This document shows positions 48,901 through 59,600 of a stretch of DNA of 64,000 nucleotides, in pieces. Source of the stretch: Paralichthys olivaceus (lineage: Eukaryota; Chordata; Actinopteri; Pleuronectiformes; Paralichthyidae). The translations under genes were made by a program, and so were the position numbers. Every line of letters begins with the position of its first letter. The stretch's first letter is position 1. The DNA lies in NCBI RefSeq assembly GCF_024713975.1, contig NC_091112.1, forward strand, positions 16,154,501 to 16,218,500, given 5' to 3'. The notes beneath the pieces were generated by a model, which was not told the origin of the DNA, did no database searches, and was given only the letters and a program-made list of their open reading frames with translations.

Positions 48901-51900
48901 GTTGCAATATAAGTTTCGTCTATAGCAATATAACACATGTTTGATGCACATCCATCAGTGAGAGATGTAACAAAGTACATTTTCTTCTTTACTGAACTTA
49001 AATAAATTTTTCATGTATCTGCAGCAGCAGCACTCACTGGTGAGGATACACCGCCACTACTCATAGGCCATAATGATGTAATAGACCATTGCATTATGGA
49101 ATAGGATACACTCATCAAATACTTCTACAACTTTAAGTTTATTTAAAATCAACTGTTTACTTTTACTTTAGAAGAAAAGTTAATGTGAGTAATTCACTTT
49201 TACTTTAGTATTTTTACTCTAGGGCATTTCTGTCTAGTTATTTGTACTATTACTCAAGTACAACTTTACAGTACTTCCGTACTGATATTGATACAATTCT
49301 TATGCATTGTTCAAGCACAGTGAGGATGCATTGATTCAGACATTTGTATTTAAATAGAGCTCGATCTGTGCAAATCTTGGGGCCTATGTTGATTTTAGGG
49401 GGTAAAAAACTACAGGGATATATCAGTATGTATCAGTTTAATCAGTTCATATAGGCTGTAAGTCCATCAATAGTATGTGTTTTTATTTCCATTGTTTAGA
49501 AACTATTTTTGGAAATAAGCTGGTAGCTCCATTTGGTAGAAACTAGGGTTGGGCAGCAGAACAATATCAATAATTATCATAATATAATATATAACAAAAG
49601 TATTGATGTATTGCTTATGCACTGTCGAATCACAGTGATACGGTTTAATAAATCAATGATCTACCTCAGATTTTTATTTGCTGTTTATCTTATCTGGTTT
49701 TGTTTAAAACCATACAAAATTCAATCTTTAAACTTAAAAGAAATAATAAAGTGATATGTATTGTGAAAACTAGGAAATGTGAATGAATATAGCTGCATTT
49801 CATAGCTTCAAAAACACAGGAGAAACTCTAGCTCTGTTGCATCATTATATTACCTGGCACGGCAGGTGCTCCCAGGGCGTGAACTGCAGGCTGATGTACA
49901 CTTCAAACTTTGACTCCATTTCACTCAGAAGGCTCTTACACTCTGCTTCCTGTAAAAACCTGGTCACTCCTGGAGCCTTTATTGTGATGGTTTTGGTACA
50001 GATGGAGGAGACCACGCCTCTCAACACCTCCTCAGCCATTTGGCAAGTGACGGCAGGGCCATGGATCTGTCAGGTATGAAACAGAAACTGTTTTAAAAAT
50101 GCAAGAAGCTTAAGACGATTCAAACCAAATAAATATTCAATCACCAATGATATTAACACAACTGGCGTCTAAAATCTCTGCTGACACATGTAAGGGTTTT
50201 GCTGATAGGCAATAGAATGTGGGATCGCCGCTAGTCAGAGCGATCAGCAATTGATGATGGCTAAGCCAATATCAAGACTATATTTTTCTCATTTTCTCAT
50301 TCCAATTTTGAATTATTAGGAGTGTCTATAATTAAATTAATTTTATGTTGAATTAACTACTCAGTAATTAAGTAATATTTACTACTAAGTAAGTAAATGT
50401 TAATGTTGTAATTATACTGATGAACAACATACCTTTAAACCACAGATGTCATCTGCCTCTAGTGGAAAAATAGAAACTTGGTCCATGTCAGCCAGCAGCT
50501 GATGACAATGGTTCTGGATATATTTCAGTGCACCTGGCTCCATAGTGATCACAGTCTCCCTTTCAATCGGCGTGGAAAGAAATTTCAGGATTGCAGTTCG
50601 CTTCTCGCTCTCCATCTCTTTCAGAGTCAACACATCAATGTTCCCTCCTCGCTCTGACGCCTTAACAGAGGAGAAATCCAGGGCCTGCAGGAACTCAGAC
50701 CACTCTCTGCAATATAACATGGATTCATATTCCTTATCCAACGGTATGCTGAAGTGACACATCTGAGACGTTAAAAAGCTGAACGCCTGGTGAGCCGAGT
50801 TCTGGGACAGCGATGTGACCACAACTTCACAATCTGATACAGAGTAAATAGTAGGTGACGCGGTTTGATTCATGGTTTGCTGTAGTCTGTCTTTTACTTC
50901 TTTTCTTTCAAGGAACTGAGCCTTTTCTGGCTCGAGGGTGAAATGAGTTTTAACCATATTGCCAAGAAAGTCCATAATGGTTTGTTTTATCTGCTTCAAC
51001 TTCTGTTTGTCACTTCCTTCAATGAGCAGGCCGTCATCTTTTACTTCGATGGCGAAATCTGGGTGAGCCTTGACAATATCCTGTGAAAGGGGGCTAAGTT
51101 GAAACAAAGCTAATTTCACTGGGTCAGCAATAGCAATATGGCTGAATTGTTTAACCACGCCCTTAGCTGGTTCCTTCACCCTCGCAGCGAGAGGCTCAGA
51201 GGTTGTCTGAGAAGAGGACTGACTGTCATCGTTGGTCTGCATCTGAATATCACCCAGATCCTCAGAGTTTCTGTTAGTTATATCTTGGCTTCCACTTCCA
51301 GAGTTCTGTGATGTTGTTTCTGTCGGTTGAAGAAAGTCAAAGTACGGCTTCACGAGGAGTTCAGCACCGTCCAGTTTGTGTTGTTGATTCAGGACAGGGC
51401 CTAAAGCTGTGACAAGAAATACAGTTTGTTTGTTGAGGAAACTGCAACAGCATGAGCTTTAACGGTCCAAACACTTACATTCATGGTGGACAAAAGAAAC
51501 CTTTGCTGTCCCCTCTGATAGCATGGTGACGTCCTTCACCCTCTGATCGCCACCTCGCGTGCTCTCAAAGTAAAGCATGAGCAGCTCTTGAGTGGTGCCA
51601 GGGTTAAGCTTCTCCACTAAAACAGAGTCTGTTTGCTCAGTCTGTTCAAGTGTTACTTTGGCCCCTTCCAGTGTCCTCCTGGAGACCTTCGCACAGAGGG
51701 TTTGGAAATCTGTGCAGTAAAAATATATACATGAAAATGACAATAAGAACATTTGGACAGATTTAAAAAAACATCATTTTGGAAAAAAAGAACTGGGCGT
51801 TTTATAGACCTTCTGACAAGGGTTGGTTGAGTTGAATGAGGACAACATCCCTCCCCGATGAGGGATACAGGTGGTAGTCATTCGCATTCAACCCCATCTT

Positions 51901-53101
51901 GTTCTCCACAAAGAGTTCTATCATCTCAATGCTGGTGTTGGGGTTGGTCCCCCGCAGCAACAGTCTGCATTGGTCCTTTGAGGCAGGCTTTCTCACGCTC
52001 AGCTTAACATTATGCAGAACATGGTGCCCTTTGGACAGCACTTGGGCTGCAGCTGTCAACATGATCAGAACAGAAATTAGAGAATTAGCATTCAGCATAT
52101 TAATGACACACTAGAATGGCACTCAGTCGAGTGCATACCTCCACTGAGGCAGTCCCCTGAAATTCAATTAAGCTGCATACATACAAGTCCCCAAAATATA
52201 CTTTTTTTTTTCATTTATAGCTCTGAATGTTTCCTTTTACTGCTCTACTGTTGTGTCGTGCCCCTCCTTCCTACTCACAATGGATTGGACACATCATACT
52301 GTGTATGAATTTAGAGAAAATCCGCTTCACTACCCTGGATCAGAGAAACAATTTGAGAAACCCACTACGGTTATTTCTAATAAGCTACCTTTTCTATTCA
52401 GTTTTTTCCTTGTTTTATTTATGTTCATTTGTTCATTTATTCATTGATACTTCATACTCATTATTTTCTAACTAATCTTTTTTATGTTGCCACTAGGGTA
52501 ATTGCTTTTTTGTCTAGAATTTGAACTTGTTTATCCAGAGCCTAGGAAGTTGTGGTTGTTTGAATGTGTGCTTGTTCTTTGTTAAACTTGTGGACATACA
52601 TGACATGTGAGTATTGTTCGATTAACAAAATCATTTTCCCTGAACAGATTGTTTTTATACACTGTTGACAATCAATTAAAAAAGATCTTGAGAAATTCAC
52701 AAAAATGTCAATAAGAATGCCCTATCTTGTCCTATATGCCCTATATTGCGCTGGATAGTTACTACATCCATTCATACAGTTGCTGTTACTTCAGCTATTA
52801 CTTCATATATGATTTTGTTTCCACGAAATTTGGATAAAGCACGTGAAAATTTTGACAGCAGCTCCTTCCAAAGGCAAACAAATCACAAAAATACACGTCC
52901 TTGATGAATATACGTTTTCTACTTGCCTTCCGCATCTTCAAACACCAATATGGCACGGTCGCCCTTTTTTTCAATGGAGACGAGTGGGCCTCCCCCAGAG
53001 CGGCGCTTATTCTCAAAGTACAGATACAGCAGCTCCTCATCGACTCCCTCAGGCAGCAGCAGCACCTCCACCGTCCTCTCCTCCAGGCTTTCAACTGGCA
53101 T
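45947..53101 (-). CDS. PARP10: PARP10, mono-ADP-ribosyltransferase
   Basis: PARP10 transfers single ADP-ribose units to proteins and nucleic acids; in mammals it is interferon-induced and acts in NF-kB signalling and DNA-damage tolerance. Exons: 53101-52927, 52052-51810, 51709-51479, 51406-50433, 50066-49854, 48660-48534, 48459-47464, 46728-46595, 46519-46345, 46245-45947. Sum 3567 nt, 1188 aa (human 1025). Domains: N-terminal RRM (LYLYFENKRRSGGGP, about 8-85) with further RRM/KH-like repeats to about 612, two ubiquitin-interacting motifs (LSLAIQYSMESS about 735-746; LQKALELS about 757-764), a KH-like segment near 860-895, a WWE-like domain (YSPDAIVFIENAW, about 905-965), and the ART domain. 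Catalytic positions are H1066 (LYHGT), Y1098 (GVYFAV) and M1166 (PTMFVIF) where PARP1 has glutamate, so only mono-ADP-ribosylation is expected. The YSPPNADGHK segment matches human PARP10 closely. The first coding intron begins with GC. Confidence 0.95.
47171..47224. repeat. GT/GA simple repeat
   Basis: (TG)n followed by GAGA and GACA repeats in the PARP10 intron 47463-46729. Confidence 0.9.
48746..48788. repeat. (TA)n run followed by a 13-G homopolymer
   Basis: Alternating TA at 48746-48769, then ACATAA, then a run of about 13 G at 48775-48787, in the PARP10 intron 49853-48661. On the sense (minus) strand this is a poly-C tract. Confidence 0.9.
52053..52926 (-). other. PARP10: PARP10 GC-AG intron
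   Basis: The exon ends GAT GCG GAA G, then GCAAGT. The acceptor TTGACAG joins it to CTGCAGCCC so that the frame reads EDAEAAAQVLSKGHHVLHN, aligning with the human RRM (LTFREPADAERVLAQADHEL). No GT nearby keeps the frame, so the GC donor is well supported. Confidence 0.85.
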
Positions 53102-53704
53102 CCTGAAAAATACACAAACGCAAAAATCGCTCTCAATCAGTCAGTGTTCCAGTTCATTGTTTTCTAAATGTGAAATGTTTGATCCATTTATTCCATAACG
53201 TAAATGAATTAGTTTCTCATATAACAATGTGTCAAAAACATTAATTACAAGACAATTTATAGGATTTATGTTGTGTAAAACATGAAAAATATTACTTAAT
53301 AATACAACCACAGGCTTTCCTTTTTCAATGTTTTTTTTTAAATACTTTGATTATAAATATACTTTTTGTGCAACTAAATGTTAACATTTAGTTACTTCCA
53401 CACAAAAGTAAAAACTTTTTGTGCTATCCGCAAGCAATGAAACAGAAAATAGCAGTTGGTTGATTTAATCTGAATTTATGCAGATTTATTTTAACAACCC
53501 ATTAAACTTTAAAAATATAAGTCCAATCCTTTAACATAAGGGGAAAAAGCCCATTATGTTCCATTGTGTTCTCTTGTTAAGAAACAGTCCAAGTCTGAGC
53601 CTATCAGTGTTTTTACATGTGCAGGAGTTTCCTGTAGCAAGTTATTTCCATTATGTGACTTCACTGAGCCTAATGTTGATATCCTGGATAACCTGTAACA
53701 TGAA

Positions 53705-53950
53705 GTAATCAGTCTTTATTTATATAGTGCTTGTCTAGTTTTGATGACCACTCACTGTTTTTGCCAACCAACCATTCACACACACATCCATTAAGTGTGT
53801 CTATGTGAAGCACTTCCTCTCTGAGAAGGGCAGTTTTTGGGGTTCGGTATCTTGCTCAAGGACACTTCAGAATGCGAAATGGGGAAGACTGGGATCGAAC
53901 CACTGACCTAACGGCTGTTTAGTGGACGACCGGCCGCTCAATCCACCTGA
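53705..53950 (-). mobile_element. tRNA-derived SINE
   Basis: Read on the minus strand, the head carries an A-box-like word (GGTGGATTGAGCGG, about 53950-53930) and a B-box (GGTTCGATCCC, about 53902-53892), the internal Pol III promoter of tRNA-derived SINEs. The body contains the common fish phrase TGTCCTTGAGCAAGATAC. It lies in PARP10 intron 1. Confidence 0.75.
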
Positions 53951-54112
53951 AGCTGGTCATCAACTGGCTGAGTTTTCCTATCTGGTTCTAAGTGTGTTCA
54001 TGTGGAAACAGCGGATGTACCTTGTACCCTAATTTACATGGTACATCACAAAAGAACAAGGAGTAAGATGCAAACAATATGATCACAGAACTGTCCAAGG
54101 AGGAACAAAATA

Positions 54113-54311
54113 AGACAGGCGACACGGTGGTACAGTGGTTAGCACTGTTGCCTCACAGCAATGGGATTTAATTTGAGGGCCACCTGAGAGCTTATGCAGT
54201 ATAGTGTAGGTCCTCAGGTGTGAATGTGAGTGTGAATGGTTGTTTGTCTCTGTATCTTGGCCCTGTGAAGGACTAGAGACCTGTCCAGGAAGTACCCAGC
54301 CTCTAACCCAT
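54113..54311 (+). mobile_element. tRNA-related SINE, internally deleted
   Basis: Begins GGCGACACGGTGGTACAGTG, then GTTAGCACTGTTGCCTCACAG, the well-known start of a very common teleost interspersed element (written here in two parts). It continues with GTGTGAATGTGAGTGTGAAT and GACCTGTCCAGGAAGTACCC, also typical. The B-box region is missing, so it has an internal deletion. It lies in PARP10 intron 1. Confidence 0.7.
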
Positions 54312-55189
54312 GGAGTCATTTTTGTCTGATGACTAAGCTATTATGTCCATGTGATAGCAATAGTTAAGTAATGATAGACTGTTTATGCTGCCAAAGCAGA
54401 CTGTGATCGTCTTTTATTAAACCTCCACTAACTGGAGACCGTCTTTTCTTATGTTGTTTTTCCATTAAGCCTCATTTGTATCCTATCAGAGTTGCTGTCT
54501 GATGAGGTCAAAGTCAATGAGATGTTCATTAATAATCATGGCAAATAATTAACAGTGTGTGTGGATCATCTTCTCTAATGGAGAACATGAGAGGGTTTGG
54601 TTATTTCCAATCATCATCACTGAGTCTCTTCATATAATTGTAAAATGTTGTGATCGAATACGAGAGTAAAAACATCACTGTCAGTTTGTTTGAAGCTCTG
54701 TTTTAAAATGGACGATTCCACTCATTGCTAAAAATATCTACTGCTCTTTATTTATTGTCACTTTAACTCTATTGTCCCTTCACAGTAAAGGAAGCAGATT
54801 TTAATAATAAACTGGATGTGGTGTCTGATTAATCATGTCCGTCAGTATTCAACCAATCATTGCTCTAACTTATTTACCTCAACATTTTGGTTTCTGTGCA
54901 TTGATCAAAAAATCTGTCTGTCTGTGCCACACATATCTAGCAAACTGTTCATCTAATGGGCTTCACGCTTTGGGTTTGTATTACCCGAGGAAGAGCAGAG
55001 CTGAGTATGTTGTGGACACACTATACGCTGACTATTAATAAATTGTGAATAAAATTACCACCAGCGCTCTGGGGCAGTCAGTGGGGGTGGGACACAGTGT
55101 GTCCAGTTTGACAATTTGTCCTCAAAGTAAAATGTTTATTTTGTTGCTGCAGTGCTTTACATTGCGCTGAATTACAACAAATTTTACTT

Positions 55190-55440
55190 ACTTTGAAATA
55201 AAAATTGTGAACTTTGGTCTGAAGACTGTGTCGTGAACAGAAATGAGATAGATGGCAAATAAAACATGTAGAATGAAAGGAACGATTTCTAACTTAGCAC
55301 CATAGACTGTTTCTCTTCACACATCGTCCAGCACACAAACAATGAAAAGGGACAATAAATGAATAAGTAGCTCCAGAGAATTAACACAGGAGGACAAGAC
55401 AACCACACTACACTGCTCTGGCTATTACATTATATCAACA
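55190..55440. repeat. Dispersed repeat, copy 1 (partner near 59630-59970)
   Basis: Blocks such as GTCTGAAGA, CACCATAGACTGTTT, CTTCACAC, CCAGCACACAAACAAT and AACACAGGA occur in the same order near 59630-59970. This marks two diverged copies of one element about 4.4 kb apart. Family unknown. Confidence 0.55.
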
Positions 55441-55448
55441 TGTTCTTA

Positions 55449-55803
55449 TTTAAAGGTCCAGTGTGTAAGATTTAGGTGAGAGGGAACTAATAGCAGAAAT
55501 GTAATGTAGAATAATCCTCATGATGTTCTCACTCGTACGTTTCATCTAAATTGTATGAACTGTACTTTTCTTTACCCCAGAAAAGACTCTTTATATTCAA
55601 ATACTTTATATTTACATCGAGGGGACCCTCTCTACGGAGGCCGCCATGTTTTTTTACATCAGTCCTTTTGAGTTTTTATGACAACTGAAGCTGCCACAGG
55701 TTCTTTTTCATGTTTGGAAGGAGAGGGTGAGGTGAGGGGTGTTCAGCTGCAACATGCAACTTCAACACTAGATATCAATAAATTCTACACACTGTACCTT
55801 CAA
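55449..55803. mobile_element. TIR element (MITE), about 355 bp
   Basis: The left end TTAAAGGTCCAGTGTGTAAG is matched by the reverse complement of the right end, TTGAAGGTACAGTGTGTAGA (about 20 of 24 positions). The interior shares inverted blocks with the copy at 45381-45656. It has no coding capacity and lies in PARP10 intron 1. Confidence 0.75.
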
Positions 55804-56097
55804 CTGGGTGATGTCAACTAATACACATCTTTGATCACACACCCAGGTGTTCAGGATTTCTTGTGTCCAGGATATGGCGTCTACAGACATGCAAAAAAAA
55901 AAAAAACCCAACCTGCATACTCCACATATCTGATCCCAGCCAGGATACCAGCAGAGTACTCTGTAATGACACTTACTGTACACAATAGATACTCTCACTG
56001 AGTATGTCTTACAGTAGTAATATTCTGCTCATGTAAACTTTAAGCCACACATGTGAGTGGAGACAGTAAAGTGTGCTCGTCGTGGTTATGGCCTACA

Positions 56098-56160
<63 letters not shown>
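56098..56160. repeat. Compound (CAG)9-(TAG)12 triplet repeat
   Basis: About nine CAG units followed by twelve TAG units without interruption. On the PARP10 sense (minus) strand these are CTA then CTG repeats, beginning about 8 nt inside the first intron after the predicted donor at 56169-56168. Confidence 0.95.
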
Positions 56161-56162
<2 letters not shown>

Positions 56163-56169
56163 TTGCTAC

Positions 56170-56315
56170 CTGGCAAGATGCTCGGCTACTGTGGGTTTGG
56201 ACCAAACTCCCTTGAGGAAATGTCGATGCTAACAGTTTGTTGTTAGCTTTACTGCGCAGTTTCGCACAAGTTCACGTCGGGCTCAGCGCTGTCACTTCAA
56301 GCAGAAAGTGAAACC
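56170..56315 (-). promoter_or_regulatory. PARP10: PARP10 noncoding first exon with adjacent ISRE
   Basis: A donor (TTGCCAG followed by GTAGCA) ends a probable noncoding exon at 56170. The coding start is in the next exon at 53101, one base after its acceptor. At 56304-56315 the plus strand reads GAAAGTGAAACC, a perfect GAAANNGAAA interferon-stimulated response element, beside or just upstream of the inferred transcription start. Together with the CpG-rich stretch to about 56600 this looks like an interferon-responsive promoter. The exon's 5' limit is not determined. Confidence 0.6.
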
Positions 56316-56659
56316 AAAGAGCCACAGACGCCGGAGCGGAGAGACAGTCGTGTGTGTCTCCTCAGGATAGAAGCAGGAGAGTGAAGGAGACGTGTCTGAA
56401 CTCACCTGTGCTACAAAACACACATCGGCTCGCGGACTCGTCACTTCAGAAGGTTCGTCTGCAGACTCACGACTTCCTGGTTCGGCTGCGCGTTCACGGT
56501 CGTGCCGTGTTCTGCCTGCGCGCCGAGATGCGGGAGCGCGCACAGCTCCAACGGAATGACGCCGTCATGCGTAATCATCTCTATGGCAACGCCCCGCTTA
56601 AAAACGATGGAGTCTCGTCTGTTGTTGTTTTTAATGATGATAAATGATCCGATGACTGT

Positions 56660-59600
56660 TTTTCACGATCGTTAGGAGTCAGTGATTCATTAGACTCTGC
56701 TGAAGAAGCGTTCCCCTGTGATCGGTCTGATCAGTCAATATTTGTGAGTTCGTAGGTGTTGATGTGGAAAAATCCCAAACTGGCTAAACTCAATCAAATA
56801 AAGTCTGAGCTGATGTTCTCTTTTCACACACACGTGGGTTATATATCTGTAGAAATAGAGTTGTGTTGTGATGCATTATCTGTGGTATCTGTATTTGATG
56901 TGTATTTCAATCATTTGCATCCATTCTTTTCTCTGGCTATAGTGTTGGATGTGTGAAATTATTAATATTAGTCTGTCACTTTCAGAGGGGATGCATTATA
57001 TATTTACATATATAACGCAATAGACTATTTTGCAGAATAACTATTTATCTGATATCTGATCTGAAATTTGTACATGACTTTAAGGCAGCAGAAGTAAAGC
57101 TGGAGCTAATTTGAATTATTTTATTTTAATGGATTTATGAAATCTTTACCTACAGTGGCACAATACATCATCATTTATTTGTTGATTGTATTTTGTTTTG
57201 TTCATCTGAATAGAATGAAAAGCACAATTAAGTAGAAGTCAAGACTAAGTACCATGGAATTGTACTGTAGTACAGTAATAGGCACATGTACGGCTTTCTT
57301 CTGAATGAGAAATATAGATATAGACATTATTCCAGTAATGGGACGTAAATTAATTTAAAACTTTGATACTTAAATAAAAACTTCTAAAAGTCTTTTTTCA
57401 CTGCAGGCATTGTGACGTGTCACCATAAGAAAACACAGATTAACATTGACAAACTCTGTTCTGTTCAAGAGTCACAGTAATTAATTTAATTATTTACAAC
57501 TGGGATATGTCAATGTCTGCCATGAAAACTGACATATTAGTGTCAAAATATACTTAAAATATGCTTTTCAACATTTAAAACTACTTACTGCACAGTATTC
57601 CATTTCAGTATAATGATATATTTTTGGATTATAATTAGAGATGTAAATGTGTTAAATGCAACAGCTGGTGAAGCTGGAGCAAATGAGAACGGTGAATTTC
57701 CTCCCTGGGATAAATAAAATATTAACCTGCATTTCAACAATCCATCATAATTAAGCTGTGGATTATATTTAGTTTTGTTGATCTGAATGTACAAAATAGT
57801 GGCAAAAGTTATCAATTGATACTGATATACTAAATTATATTAGTTGGAAAAATCTCACCATAGAATCTGTTTAATAGCTCTGTTGGAGTTGGCCTGCCTG
57901 CACCCTTCCTTCCTTCCTTCCTTGCTTTGTTTTGTTCTTTCTTCAAGATCACTTTTATTCTCAACTTTGAAAAGTTTTGAAGTATTTGTACTTGAGTATT
58001 TTTATGTCATGCGAGTACTACTATATATTAAGTAGAAACAAACAAGAAACATGATTAACTATCATTGCATAAAGTCTCCTACATATACAAAGATAATAAG
58101 GTGAGACTTAAGGGTTATTTGTGCATAAAGAGGTCTTAACTTTAGGAATAATCTAAGGATACTGTGTTAATAACAATTCTGTTTTTTTTAAATTACCATT
58201 AAGTACAATTCTTAATACAATACTTTTGCTAGTGCTAATATTTACTGTATTATCATTGTGGTATGAGGATCTAAGTACTTTTTATATCATTACTTATTAA
58301 ACATGATCAGAATATATATATATATATATTTATAAACACTGTATGATGATGAAGCTTATAAAGTCTGGATGAAATCTGTGCTGTATAATAGATGAGATAC
58401 AGGCAGAAGTGAATGAGGCTCTTTGGCACTGACATGCATTTTATGAGTCACATAAAAGTCGTCATTTGTAATGATAGGTTGAAACTTATCTGATTTAAAG
58501 TGTGAGTACAATGGTGTCAGCACAGGCAGCATGATCTTAATGCTATCATAACTCTGCATGAGTGCTATATATAATGAGTGTATCATAAACACGCTCAGAC
58601 TGAATGAGACCCTATTGGCTGTGATGGAAAGTATCACTCAAAATGACTCATAAACCATACATGGCATCATTTATGTGCGATGCAGAGCCTCCAGTAAATC
58701 AAATGCTTTTAAAGTGTGTATGTGCAACTGGATCTAACAGAACTCCTGCAACTTCAGATCTATTGATATCTCATAATTATGTTACATGATTTTAATATAA
58801 GTGGTGTATGATTCATGAACATGGCATACACATTCTTATAGATGTCATCATTACCTGCTCAGATGCAGCTAATCAATGTGCAATGTACTGAACATTTTCA
58901 AATATGACAAGAGTGTGTCCCTATTCACTGGCTGGCATATAATTAAAGTGGTGCTACACAGGGTCCATGCAGTTCAGTGCATTCTACATTGCATTACCTT
59001 TCTATATCCATTACATGACCTTATACATAGATAATAAGCATGCCAGCCTGAAATTTTAATGTTACATGTAGAGCACATAAAGGCTGAGCAACAAATACAG
59101 TGGGAGTGAACAGGACTCCATTGTCTAAATGGTATTCTTTATCTTATAAAATCTGATTATTTTGGCAACTAATTCCACAAACATCTGTCTGTCGTTTGTA
59201 TGTGTGTATTTTCTGAACCGTTCAGCTTATCGGCTTCACACTTGTCATGTGTATTCTCAGTGGCTCAGGGAAGTGCAGTATCAAATTTGATCCGATTTGG
59301 GCATGTGATATATCCAATGTTAATAACATCTGAATAAAAAGGCAACCAGTGATCTGTAGCAGTAAATGGGACCCGGGCATTGTGTGTTCAGTCTATGAAC
59401 TGAGTTGAACATGTCTTCTTCTAGGTCCTCAGATAAACTGCTGCAGTGGTCGGCAACTGGGTCAAACCGCAGGTCAACATCGCCGCCAGATCATATCAAT
59501 AATTTGATTATTTATTTTTCACTATTTCTGATCTGAACAGACACACAGCACAGGCACTGATCTCCACACAAAACTCAACGTTTGTTATTGGTATAATGCT

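Noticed and set aside
54113..54180. Genuine tRNA gene
   Set aside because: Only the A-box-like half is present and the rest is the body of a common SINE; no cloverleaf can be completed.
56354..56647. Plus-strand gene divergent from PARP10
   Set aside because: The CpG-rich region gives open frames on both strands, but no recognisable protein or downstream exons follow to the right.
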